Shown in pieces: positions 57,031 to 64,000 of a stretch of 64,000 bases of DNA. The DNA is from Bacteroidales bacterium (lineage in GTDB: Bacteria > Bacteroidota > Bacteroidia > Bacteroidales > VadinHA17). A model generated the notes under the pieces. It ran no database searches. It had not been told where the DNA came from and saw nothing but the letters and a program-made list of their open reading frames with translations. The translations under genes and the position numbers were made by a program. Where the stretch lies: positions 62,001-126,000 of the forward strand of contig JADJLX010000005.1 of NCBI GenBank assembly GCA_016709865.1, in the 5' to 3' direction. Within the stretch, counting starts at the first letter, position 1. Each line of letters starts with the position of its first letter.

Positions 57031-58410
57031 ATGAATTTAATACTGAAATTTTTTCTGCCATTTGTTATTCTGGGATTTGTCAGAGACGGATTTGGTCAGG
57101 ATCAAAATGAAACTCTGAAACTATCTGTCTCTGAAGCACAGGCATATGCACTTCAGAACAATCGTTCAGTGCAGTCGGCGAAGATTGATATTAAGCTTGC
57201 TGATAAAAAGGTCTGGGAAACAATTGCCATCGGCCTGCCGCAGTTTGGTCTGTCAGCAAACTACCAGCATCAATTTGTTATTCCCCAACTGAGCTTTGGT
57301 CCTTATCTCGACATAAATTCGCTCCCCGGAGGCGGAGTTACCCTTACCAAAGATGATTTTGTAAACGCTTACAAGCCTTCTCCTGCTGTTTCTCTGGGAG
57401 TCCCCGACAATACAACATTTGATTTTACACTTTCACAGCTTATTTTCAGCGGTGAATATCTGGTCGGACTTCAGGCAATGAAGGTACTAAAAGAGGTATC
57501 TGTAAAAAATCTTGTTAAAACCGAGGGTCAGACAAAAGAATTAGTGGCAGGTACTTACTCACTTGTTCTGGTCTTAAGCGAAAGCATCAGGGTTTTGGAT
57601 GAGAGTCTGAAAGTGATAGACAAGACGTATAATGATCTGATGAAGATGAATCAGCAGGGCTTCAACGAAGAGTCTGATGTTGACCAGATAAAGATCAGCA
57701 AATCTAATATACAAACTCTGATTAAGTCTCTCGAATCGCAGAAAGAAGTCTCAATGAAACTGCTGAAATTCCAGCTTGGCATTGAATTCACACAAAACCT
57801 CGTACTTACAGATACTCTTCCTGGAATAATAAATCAGGGTAATATCCAGTATCTGTCAGATCAGGTCTTTGATGTAGAGAACACTGTTGACTATAAAATG
57901 GTTGACAATCTTGAAAAGATCTCGGCACTGACTCTAAAACGCGAACAGTCGAAATATTTGCCAACAATATCAGCTTTCTATCGCCGGCATGAACAGACTC
58001 ATCAGCCATCATTTAATTTCCAGGTAAAGGATCTGGTAGGTGTAGGATTAACTATGCCGATTTTTACCAGCGGTCAGAGGAGTGCAAAAATCAGTCAGGC
58101 AAGATTCGATCTTGAAAAATCGCGGCTGAATAAAGAAACGGCAGGTCAGGGTTTAATACTGGAGTTTGAAACTGCTATCAATAACTACCAGACCGCATTC
58201 AGTAACTTCTCAGTTAACAGGGAAAGTATGATACTCAGCAAAAAGGTATTTGATAAAACTGTTATCAAGTATCGCGAGGGCATCTCCTCAAGTTTTGATA
58301 TTGCGCAAAGCCAGAACCAGATGCTTACCGCAGAGTCAAACTACTATACATCGGTGCTTTCGCTCCTGACAGCCAAGGCAAAACTCGATCGTATTTTAAG
58401 CATAAATTAA
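57031..58410 (+). CDS. TolC-family outer-membrane efflux protein
   Basis: This protein has 459 residues from ATG 57031 (MNLILKFFLPFVILGFVRDGF, signal peptide); frames starting earlier overlap TetR and lack a good signal. Two OEP repeats occur: LSVSEAQAYALQNNRSVQSA, NYQHQFVIPQLSFG and, in the second half, SALTLKREQSKYLPTISAFY, VGVGLTMPIFTSGQRSAKISQA, SSFDIAQSQNQML. It forms the trimeric outer-membrane channel for the downstream pump. Confidence 0.93.
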   Translation: MNLILKFFLPFVILGFVRDGFGQDQNETLKLSVSEAQAYALQNNRSVQSAKIDIKLADKKVWETIAIGLPQFGLSANYQHQFVIPQLSFGPYLDINSLPGGGVTLTKDDFVNAYKPSPAVSLGVPDNTTFDFTLSQLIFSGEYLVGLQAMKVLKEVSVKNLVKTEGQTKELVAGTYSLVLVLSESIRVLDESLKVIDKTYNDLMKMNQQGFNEESDVDQIKISKSNIQTLIKSLESQKEVSMKLLKFQLGIEFTQNLVLTDTLPGIINQGNIQYLSDQVFDVENTVDYKMVDNLEKISALTLKREQSKYLPTISAFYRRHEQTHQPSFNFQVKDLVGVGLTMPIFTSGQRSAKISQARFDLEKSRLNKETAGQGLILEFETAINNYQTAFSNFSVNRESMILSKKVFDKTVIKYREGISSSFDIAQSQNQMLTAESNYYTSVLSLLTAKAKLDRILSIN

Positions 58411-58460
58411 CAGGTGAACAGAATATTTTGAATTTAATAATTATACAAATCAATCAAGAA

Positions 58461-59588
58461 ATGAAAATCTTCAAATTAAGTATAGCAGCAATAATCTTTT
58501 TGGCTCTTATAATTTCATGCAGCAGCAACAAGAAAGCACAGCTTGAAAAATTAAAGCTTCAGCACACTGAGATCACAGAAGAGATTAAAAACCTGGAAAA
58601 CGAACTGAAGTTATCCGGTACTGATTCTTTAGATACTGATAAATTCAAATTTGTTGGTATTACAAATGTCACTACAGGAATATTTGATCACTTCATTAAG
58701 GTTCAGGGTAAGCTCGACGGAGATCAGAATGCCGCTGTTTTTGCAGAGGCACCGGGTACAGTTTCAGCAAAGTATGCCGACGTAGGTCATCGTGTAACCA
58801 AAGGTCAGGTTCTGGCTCAGATTGACGATCAGCAGTACCGCAGTCAGCTCGAGAGTCTCGAAACACAGTATAATTTTGCTTCTGAAATGTTCGATAAGCA
58901 GAAGAGGCTTTGGGACCAGAAAATTGGAAGTGAAGTTCAGTACCTTCAGTCAAAAACATCCAAAGAGTCTTTGGAGCAGCAGATTGCTTCACTTAAGCAG
59001 CAGATTGAGAAATTTAAGATAAAATCTCCGATTACCGGAACTGTGGAAGAATGCAACATTAAAGTTGGGGGAGTGGTTACTCCCGATCCGCGTCTGGCCG
59101 CTTACAGGGTTGTGGAATTCAAAAATCTTAAAGTCACCGCTGAAGTTTCCGAGGCTTATGCTTCACGTGTTCAGAAAGGGGATAAGCTATTTGTGACTTT
59201 CCCTGATGCTAAAAAACAGGTTGAGACTGAAGTCTCATTTGTAAGTAAATATATTAATCCTGTTAACCGTACATTTCTTATTGAAACGAATATAAACAGC
59301 AGTTCTCCTGACCTTAAGGCAAATATGATTGCAATAATCCAGATCAACGATTATCATTCGGAAAATTCTGTAATTGTTCCAATGAATCTTATCCAGACCG
59401 ATGATGAAGGCAGTTATGTTTATGTAATTCGACCGAAAGAAAAGTTCAATGCAGCTTTCAAACAGCCTGTTGTAATTGGAAACAGCTACAACGGTATTGC
59501 CGAGGTTGTTAAAGGATTAGGGGCAGGTGATAAAGTTGTCTCGACCGGATATCAGGAACTGATTGATGGAGAATTAGTAAGGTTTTAA
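58461..59588 (+). CDS. RND efflux periplasmic adaptor (MFP), lipoprotein
   Basis: This protein has 375 residues from ATG 58461 (MKIFKLSIAAIIFLALIISCSS; lipobox ISC). A coiled segment follows (KKAQLEKLKLQHTEITEEIK), then the lipoyl domain (GTVSAKYADVGHRVTKGQVLAQIDDQQYR), a helical hairpin (120-175), FKIKSPITGTVEECNIKVGG and the barrel domain. It links the inner-membrane pump to TolC. It is 50 bp after TolC. Confidence 0.93.
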   Translation: MKIFKLSIAAIIFLALIISCSSNKKAQLEKLKLQHTEITEEIKNLENELKLSGTDSLDTDKFKFVGITNVTTGIFDHFIKVQGKLDGDQNAAVFAEAPGTVSAKYADVGHRVTKGQVLAQIDDQQYRSQLESLETQYNFASEMFDKQKRLWDQKIGSEVQYLQSKTSKESLEQQIASLKQQIEKFKIKSPITGTVEECNIKVGGVVTPDPRLAAYRVVEFKNLKVTAEVSEAYASRVQKGDKLFVTFPDAKKQVETEVSFVSKYINPVNRTFLIETNINSSSPDLKANMIAIIQINDYHSENSVIVPMNLIQTDDEGSYVYVIRPKEKFNAAFKQPVVIGNSYNGIAEVVKGLGAGDKVVSTGYQELIDGELVRF

Positions 59589-59635
59589 TTATCAGTTTGA
59601 TACCAGGCCGACAATAGGCATTAAAGAATATTTTC

Positions 59636-62600
59636 ATGGAAAAAAAATACAAGGAATTTTTTGCAACCAGCTGGGCTATTGACAATAAAATAAGTGTCTA
59701 TGTGCTGGTGTTTATAATATCGGTTTTCGGGATAATGAACTATTACACAATCCCTAAAGAACAGATCCCTGAGATTGTGATCCCTAACATAATTGTTAAC
59801 TCTGTTTACCCTGGAACTTCGCCTTCCGATATTGAGAATCTTGTTACCAGGCCGCTTGAGAAGAACCTGAAATCAATAAGTGGTGTCAAGAAGATTACCT
59901 CGCGATCAGTGCAGGATTTTTCCGCAATTATTGTCGAGTTTAATACCGGCATTGAAATTAAGGATGCCAAACAGAAAGTTATGGATGCTGTTGATAAAAC
60001 CAAAAGGGTTTTGCCAAATGATCCCTCTTTCATGGAGCCATCTGTAATGGAGATTGACCTCTCTGAGCTTCCGATTCAGTATATAAACCTTTCCGGTGAT
60101 ATGCCGCTTGACAGACTGAAGCAATATGCTGACGACCTGCAGGATCGTATTGAAGGTCTGAAAGAGATTACCCGTGTTGAGATAGGAGGAGCCCTCGATC
60201 GTGAAATACAGATAGATATCGATATGTATAAGATGAAAGCTGCAAGTCTCACGTTCAGGGATGTGGAACAGGCAGTAAGTCTGAATAACATGACCGTTTC
60301 GGGAGGAAATGTTGATCTGCAGGGGATGAGCCGTTCAATACGTGTTGTTGGTGAAGTAAAAAATGTTGATGAATTGCGCAATATTGTTATTAACACATCA
60401 AGCGGTGCTCAAATAAAACTGATGGATATTGCTCATGTGGTTGACGGTTTTAAAAAAGCCGAGAATTACGCCCGCTATGATGGAAAAAACGTTGTTACCC
60501 TTAACGTAATTAAAAAGAGCGGTCAGAATCTTCTCGATGCTGCAGATCAGATACAGGTGATTATAGCAGATATGCAGAAGACTAAATTCCCTTCAAATCT
60601 GATTGTTGAGGTTACCGGCGATACTTCCCGTTATACCAGGAATACGGTTAATGAGCTTAACAATACAATCATAATCGGATTTATTCTTGTTACAATTGTT
60701 CTGATGTTCTTCATGGGACTTGTGAATGCCATCTTTGTCGGTTTTTCTATTCCGTTATCAATGGCAATAGCATATATATTCCTGCCCTGGATAGGATTCA
60801 CTATGAACATGCTGGTTATGTTCGCCTTTATCTTTGCGCTGGGAATTGTAGTGGACGACGCAATTGTTGTCATTGAAAACACGCACAGGATCCATAAGAA
60901 GACAAAAATGGATATATCCCATTCGGCAAAGGCAGCTGCAGGGGAGGTATTTGTCCCTATTTTATCGGGGACACTCACTACGCTTGCTCCATTTTTCCCT
61001 CTGGCATTCTGGCCCGGGGTTGTAGGCAGTTTCATGGTATTCATACCTGTCACTCTTATCATAACACTGTTTGCCTCACTTATAGTCGCTTATATTTTTA
61101 ATCCGGTTTTTGCTGTCGATTTTATGAAACACGATGAAGAAGACAGACCGGTAGCATTATCAAAATTGTATAAAATCACCGCCGTTATTGCAGCAGCAGC
61201 TATCCCGTTCTATTTTCTGAAATTGCCGGGTGTTGCGAACTTTCTCGTCTTTATCGCGATATCGTTCATGCTTCATAATCTGTTCGGCTATAAGGTTTTG
61301 CGCAAATTCCAGACTAAGGTTATTCCTTCAATGATGAGGCTTTACGAAAGAACACTTGTTTGGGTGTTAAAAGGAAGAAGACCTGTTTTTATCCTGTGGG
61401 GTATGATTGGCTTATTCGCTTTTACTTTGGTTCTGAACAATATCGTAAAAACAAAAGTTGTATTCTTTCCTGACAATGAGCCAAATACGATAAACACCTT
61501 CGTTAAAATGCCTGTCGGTACCGATATTACTGTTACCGACTCAGTCGCAAGGGTTGTTGAAAACAGAATAATGAGCGTTCTCGGAGAAAATAATCCGATA
61601 GTTGAATCAGTGGTTACAAATGTAGCATTTCTTGCCTCGGATAATAACTTTGATAACTCAAGCAAATCTTCAAACCTGGCCAAAATAGCAGTTAACTTTG
61701 TTGAATTCGCCAACAGAAAAGGTGAGAGCACCGGTGCCTATATGAACAGGATGCGGTCGGCCCTCAAAGATATCGCCGGAGCAGAAATTGTTGTCGACAA
61801 GACAAAAATGGGTCCGCCAACCGGGAAACCGATCAATATTGAGATCTCAGGAGAGGATCTGAAACAGCTGGCATCAACTTCTGACAGGTTCAGAAGATTT
61901 GTAGATTCATTACAGATAGGCGGAATTGAAGAACTCAAATCTGACTTTGCTACAACAAAACCTGAACTTATTATAAATCTCGACCGTGAAAGAGCCAACT
62001 TTGAAGGAATAAGTGCTGCAGTTGTTGGTGATGCAATCCGCACAGGTCAACTTGGTAAGGAAATATCAAAATACAGGGAAGGAGAAAATCAATATCCTAT
62101 TATGCTTCGTTTTGAAGAGAATCAGCGCAAGGATATTGAGCAGCTTCTGAATCTTACAATAACATACCGTGATATGAACTCAGGCTTATTGAGGCAGATT
62201 CCTCTGTCGGTTGTTGCAAATATAGATTACGTTAACAGCTATGGCCAGATAAACAGGCTTAACCTGAAAAGGGTTATTACAGTCTCTTCCAATGTTATTG
62301 AAGGGTATAACGCAAATGAGATTAATGCCCGTTTGAGAAAGCTGATACCTCAGTTCCCGAAATCATCTGAAGTTGATATACGTATAACCGGCGAGCAGGA
62401 AGATCAGAAAGAATCAATGATATTCCTTTCAAAAGCTATGATTCTGTCACTCTTCCTTATCATGTTTATTCTTATCACCCAGTTTAATTCAATGTCGAAG
62501 ACCCTCATAATAATTTCAGAGGTGATCTTCAGCCTTATTGGAGTACTCCTTGGATATATGATATTCGGCATGACAATCTCAATTATTATGACTGGTATGG

Positions 62601-63010
62601 GTATCATTGCACTGGCAGGAATAGTTGTGAGGAACGGAATACTGCTGGTGGAGTTTACAGATGTCCTGAAAGCAGATGGTATGAAAACACGAAAAGCAAT
62701 CATTGAAGCCGGGAAAACACGTATTACTCCTGTGATACTCACAGCTACGGCTGCGATCCTCGGACTTATACCACTTGCAATCGGAATGAATATTAACTTC
62801 GGAACTCTCTTTTCAGAATTAAACCCTCACCTGCATTTTGGCGGTGATAATGTAATGTTCTTTGGACCATTATCATGGACGATAATCTTCGGATTAAGTT
62901 TCGCGACATTTTTAACACTGATTCTTATTCCGGTGATGTATTTTGTAATTTATTCAAGGAATATCAGACGGCAGCGTCGAAAATCCAATTATATTAGAGC
63001 CATTAATTAA
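59636..63010 (+). CDS. RND-family efflux permease (HAE1/AcrB-type)
   Basis: This 1,124-residue protein has the RND pattern: N-terminal helix (VYVLVFIISVFGIMNYYTIP), PEIVIPNIIVNSVYPGTSPSDIENLVTRPLE, periplasmic porter domains (about 40-330 and 630-900), and two sets of six helices. The proton-relay helix has GIVVDDAIVVIENTHR (conserved Asp pair). GIIALAGIVVRNGILLVEFTD near the C terminus is equivalent in the second half. It exports hydrophobic compounds or drugs using proton motive force. It is longer than AcrB in the middle region (a hydrophobic stretch near 515-560). Confidence 0.94.
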   Translation: MEKKYKEFFATSWAIDNKISVYVLVFIISVFGIMNYYTIPKEQIPEIVIPNIIVNSVYPGTSPSDIENLVTRPLEKNLKSISGVKKITSRSVQDFSAIIVEFNTGIEIKDAKQKVMDAVDKTKRVLPNDPSFMEPSVMEIDLSELPIQYINLSGDMPLDRLKQYADDLQDRIEGLKEITRVEIGGALDREIQIDIDMYKMKAASLTFRDVEQAVSLNNMTVSGGNVDLQGMSRSIRVVGEVKNVDELRNIVINTSSGAQIKLMDIAHVVDGFKKAENYARYDGKNVVTLNVIKKSGQNLLDAADQIQVIIADMQKTKFPSNLIVEVTGDTSRYTRNTVNELNNTIIIGFILVTIVLMFFMGLVNAIFVGFSIPLSMAIAYIFLPWIGFTMNMLVMFAFIFALGIVVDDAIVVIENTHRIHKKTKMDISHSAKAAAGEVFVPILSGTLTTLAPFFPLAFWPGVVGSFMVFIPVTLIITLFASLIVAYIFNPVFAVDFMKHDEEDRPVALSKLYKITAVIAAAAIPFYFLKLPGVANFLVFIAISFMLHNLFGYKVLRKFQTKVIPSMMRLYERTLVWVLKGRRPVFILWGMIGLFAFTLVLNNIVKTKVVFFPDNEPNTINTFVKMPVGTDITVTDSVARVVENRIMSVLGENNPIVESVVTNVAFLASDNNFDNSSKSSNLAKIAVNFVEFANRKGESTGAYMNRMRSALKDIAGAEIVVDKTKMGPPTGKPINIEISGEDLKQLASTSDRFRRFVDSLQIGGIEELKSDFATTKPELIINLDRERANFEGISAAVVGDAIRTGQLGKEISKYREGENQYPIMLRFEENQRKDIEQLLNLTITYRDMNSGLLRQIPLSVVANIDYVNSYGQINRLNLKRVITVSSNVIEGYNANEINARLRKLIPQFPKSSEVDIRITGEQEDQKESMIFLSKAMILSLFLIMFILITQFNSMSKTLIIISEVIFSLIGVLLGYMIFGMTISIIMTGMGIIALAGIVVRNGILLVEFTDVLKADGMKTRKAIIEAGKTRITPVILTATAAILGLIPLAIGMNINFGTLFSELNPHLHFGGDNVMFFGPLSWTIIFGLSFATFLTLILIPVMYFVIYSRNIRRQRRKSNYIRAIN

Positions 63011-63035
63011 ATTATTAATCTTAACTGCTCTTACC

Positions 63036-64000
63036 ATGGAAAACAGTTCCCGTCGCGATTTTGTGAAGAAATCCCTGTTAACAGGTGCAGGTCTTATCAT
63101 CCTGCCTCAGATTATAAGGAACAATGCTTATGCTGCTTCACCAAATAAATTAATTCAGTTTGCACAGATCGGCTGCGGTCGTCAGGGTTCTGTCGATTAT
63201 GCCGGAACAATGAGGCACACTGATCTTTGCCGTATTGTTGCTGTATGCGACCTTGACTCCAAAAGGGTTGACATAGCAAAAAATAAAATTGAAACTTTCT
63301 ATAAGGAAAAGGGAGAAACCAATGTAAGTATCAAAACTTACCACGATTTCCAGGAGGTTCTGGCAAATCCCGATATAGATGCAGTTATTGTAAGTGTTCC
63401 TGATCACCAGCATGCACTCGTTGCTGTACAGGCTGTTCTGGCAGGTAAAGATGTTTATTGCCAGAAACCTCTCACATATGCAATATCTGAAGCAATTGCA
63501 CTTCGTACCGCTGTCAGGGCAAAGAAAAGAATTTTGCAGACAGGAAGTCAGCAGCGTTCAGAGAAGCCATGGAACACTTTTCGCATCGCCAGTGAAGCAG
63601 TCCGTAATGGCCGCATAGGAAAAGTACATACAGTTAGTATTGGTATAGGAATAGACAGAATAAAGGGAGTTAAACCTGCTCCTCAGACTCCTCCGTCAAC
63701 TTTTGATTATGAACGTTGGCTGGGCCCGGTATCTGATCAGCCTTATATGGAACTTAGATGTCACCCGCAGGATAGTATCGATGGCAGACCAGGATGGATA
63801 ACAACCGAGGATTTTGGTCTTGGTATGATAACCAACTGGGGAGCTCACCATATGGATATTGCTCAATGGGCACTCGGAATGGAACTTAGCGGTCCTCAGA
63901 CAGTTGAGGCAAAGGCGGAATTCATGAAGGATGATGTATGGACAGTTCATACAACTTATCATGCCGAGATGATGTATCCTGGAAACATTAAGGTTATCCT
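63036..64000 (+). CDS. Gfo/Idh/MocA-family oxidoreductase, exported (incomplete at window end)
   Basis: The gene begins at ATG 63036 (MENSSRRDFVKKSLLTGAGL, twin-arginine signal) and stays open for 321 codons to the edge of the window. The Rossmann start AQIGCGRQGSVDY, the strand IVAVCDLDSKR, and VSVPDHQHALVAVQAVLAGKDVYCQKP mark the family; Lys in CQKP is the catalytic lysine (Glu of EKP replaced by Gln). NWGAHHMDIAQWALGM holds the His pair of the second domain. Such secreted members act on sugars or glycosides with bound NAD(P). It starts 26 bp after the RND gene and may share its transcript. Confidence 0.92.
   Translation, partial: MENSSRRDFVKKSLLTGAGLIILPQIIRNNAYAASPNKLIQFAQIGCGRQGSVDYAGTMRHTDLCRIVAVCDLDSKRVDIAKNKIETFYKEKGETNVSIKTYHDFQEVLANPDIDAVIVSVPDHQHALVAVQAVLAGKDVYCQKPLTYAISEAIALRTAVRAKKRILQTGSQQRSEKPWNTFRIASEAVRNGRIGKVHTVSIGIGIDRIKGVKPAPQTPPSTFDYERWLGPVSDQPYMELRCHPQDSIDGRPGWITTEDFGLGMITNWGAHHMDIAQWALGMELSGPQTVEAKAEFMKDDVWTVHTTYHAEMMYPGNIKVI

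Overview
The window comes from a member of the Bacteroidota, probably an uncultured Bacteroidales/Marinilabiliales-like bacterium. The evidence is the AT-rich sequence, promoters of the TTTG-N(19-20)-TAnnTTTG type (clearest before the DEAD-box helicase and TetR genes), a BlaI/M56-TonB pair, many secreted glycoside hydrolases, and intergenic palindromes of the CCCCTCCTTnnAAGGAGGGG kind. No rRNA or tRNA gene was recognised.

Region 1 (about 1-10520) is an accessory region and the most interesting part of the window. Five long imperfect hairpins (160-525, 2740-3035, 6391-6680, 8508-8874, 9555-9846) and one compact one (10408-10516) separate gene modules that all lie on the minus strand. The inner arms of the hairpins are conserved (TAACGGCTCGGTGGTA-like), but the outermost 14-15 bases differ. 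At each gene module the two flanking outer cores are reverse complements of each other: GTTATGTTTAGGCGG around module 2, GTTATAGTGCGTTT around module 3, GTTAGCATTTGTGC around modules 4 and 5, GTTATGGGCARTAG around module 6. This is the sequence logic of integron cassettes and attC sites, although the hairpins are much longer than classical attC and no IntI-type integrase is visible. The hairpins and their flanks are packed with one-directional copies of GTC(A/C)CG(G/A)TA, locally in an 18-bp period. Cassette genes: BlaI plus a broken BlaR1/TonB gene; an S41 lipoprotein, a CPBP protease and an XRE/DUF4870-like regulator; two outer-membrane beta-barrel proteins; a small membrane protein; a small lipoprotein.

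Region 2 (10600-13800) holds a ParE/RelE toxin-antitoxin pair, a solo MNT nucleotidyltransferase, a MazF/PemK remnant, an S23-type four-helix-bundle gene flanked by inverted repeats, and a XerC/D-like tyrosine recombinase with an unusual N-terminal extension, transcribed toward the cassette region.

Region 3 (13970-51970) is chromosomal metabolism: a YfcC-type transporter, a GNAT, GH2, a DUF3472 protein, GH78 rhamnosidase, M1 peptidase, a TldD/PmbA pair, a PQQ-propeller protein, a LacZ-type GH2 with a LamG insertion, a zinc-ribbon membrane protein, a TspO-like protein, Nif3, an AspT/YidE-type transporter, a GMC oxidoreductase-ALDH operon, an orphan HlyD adaptor, GH30, TfoX-C, a secreted beta-helix protein, a xylose-isomerase-like protein and a DUF255 protein. 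The glycosidases suggest degradation of rhamnose- and galactose-rich plant or algal glycans. They are scattered and there is no SusC/SusD pair here.

Region 4 (52000-64000) has an NAD(P)-binding epimerase-like protein, a RhlE-like helicase, a DCC-family thiol oxidoreductase, an AGE-family sugar epimerase, a tripartite RND efflux operon (TetR-TolC-adaptor-RND) and a Gfo/Idh/MocA oxidoreductase running off the right edge. Intergenic spaces throughout carry MITE-like palindromes and short degenerate word arrays such as CGGTCTTC and GCGTAAAGC.
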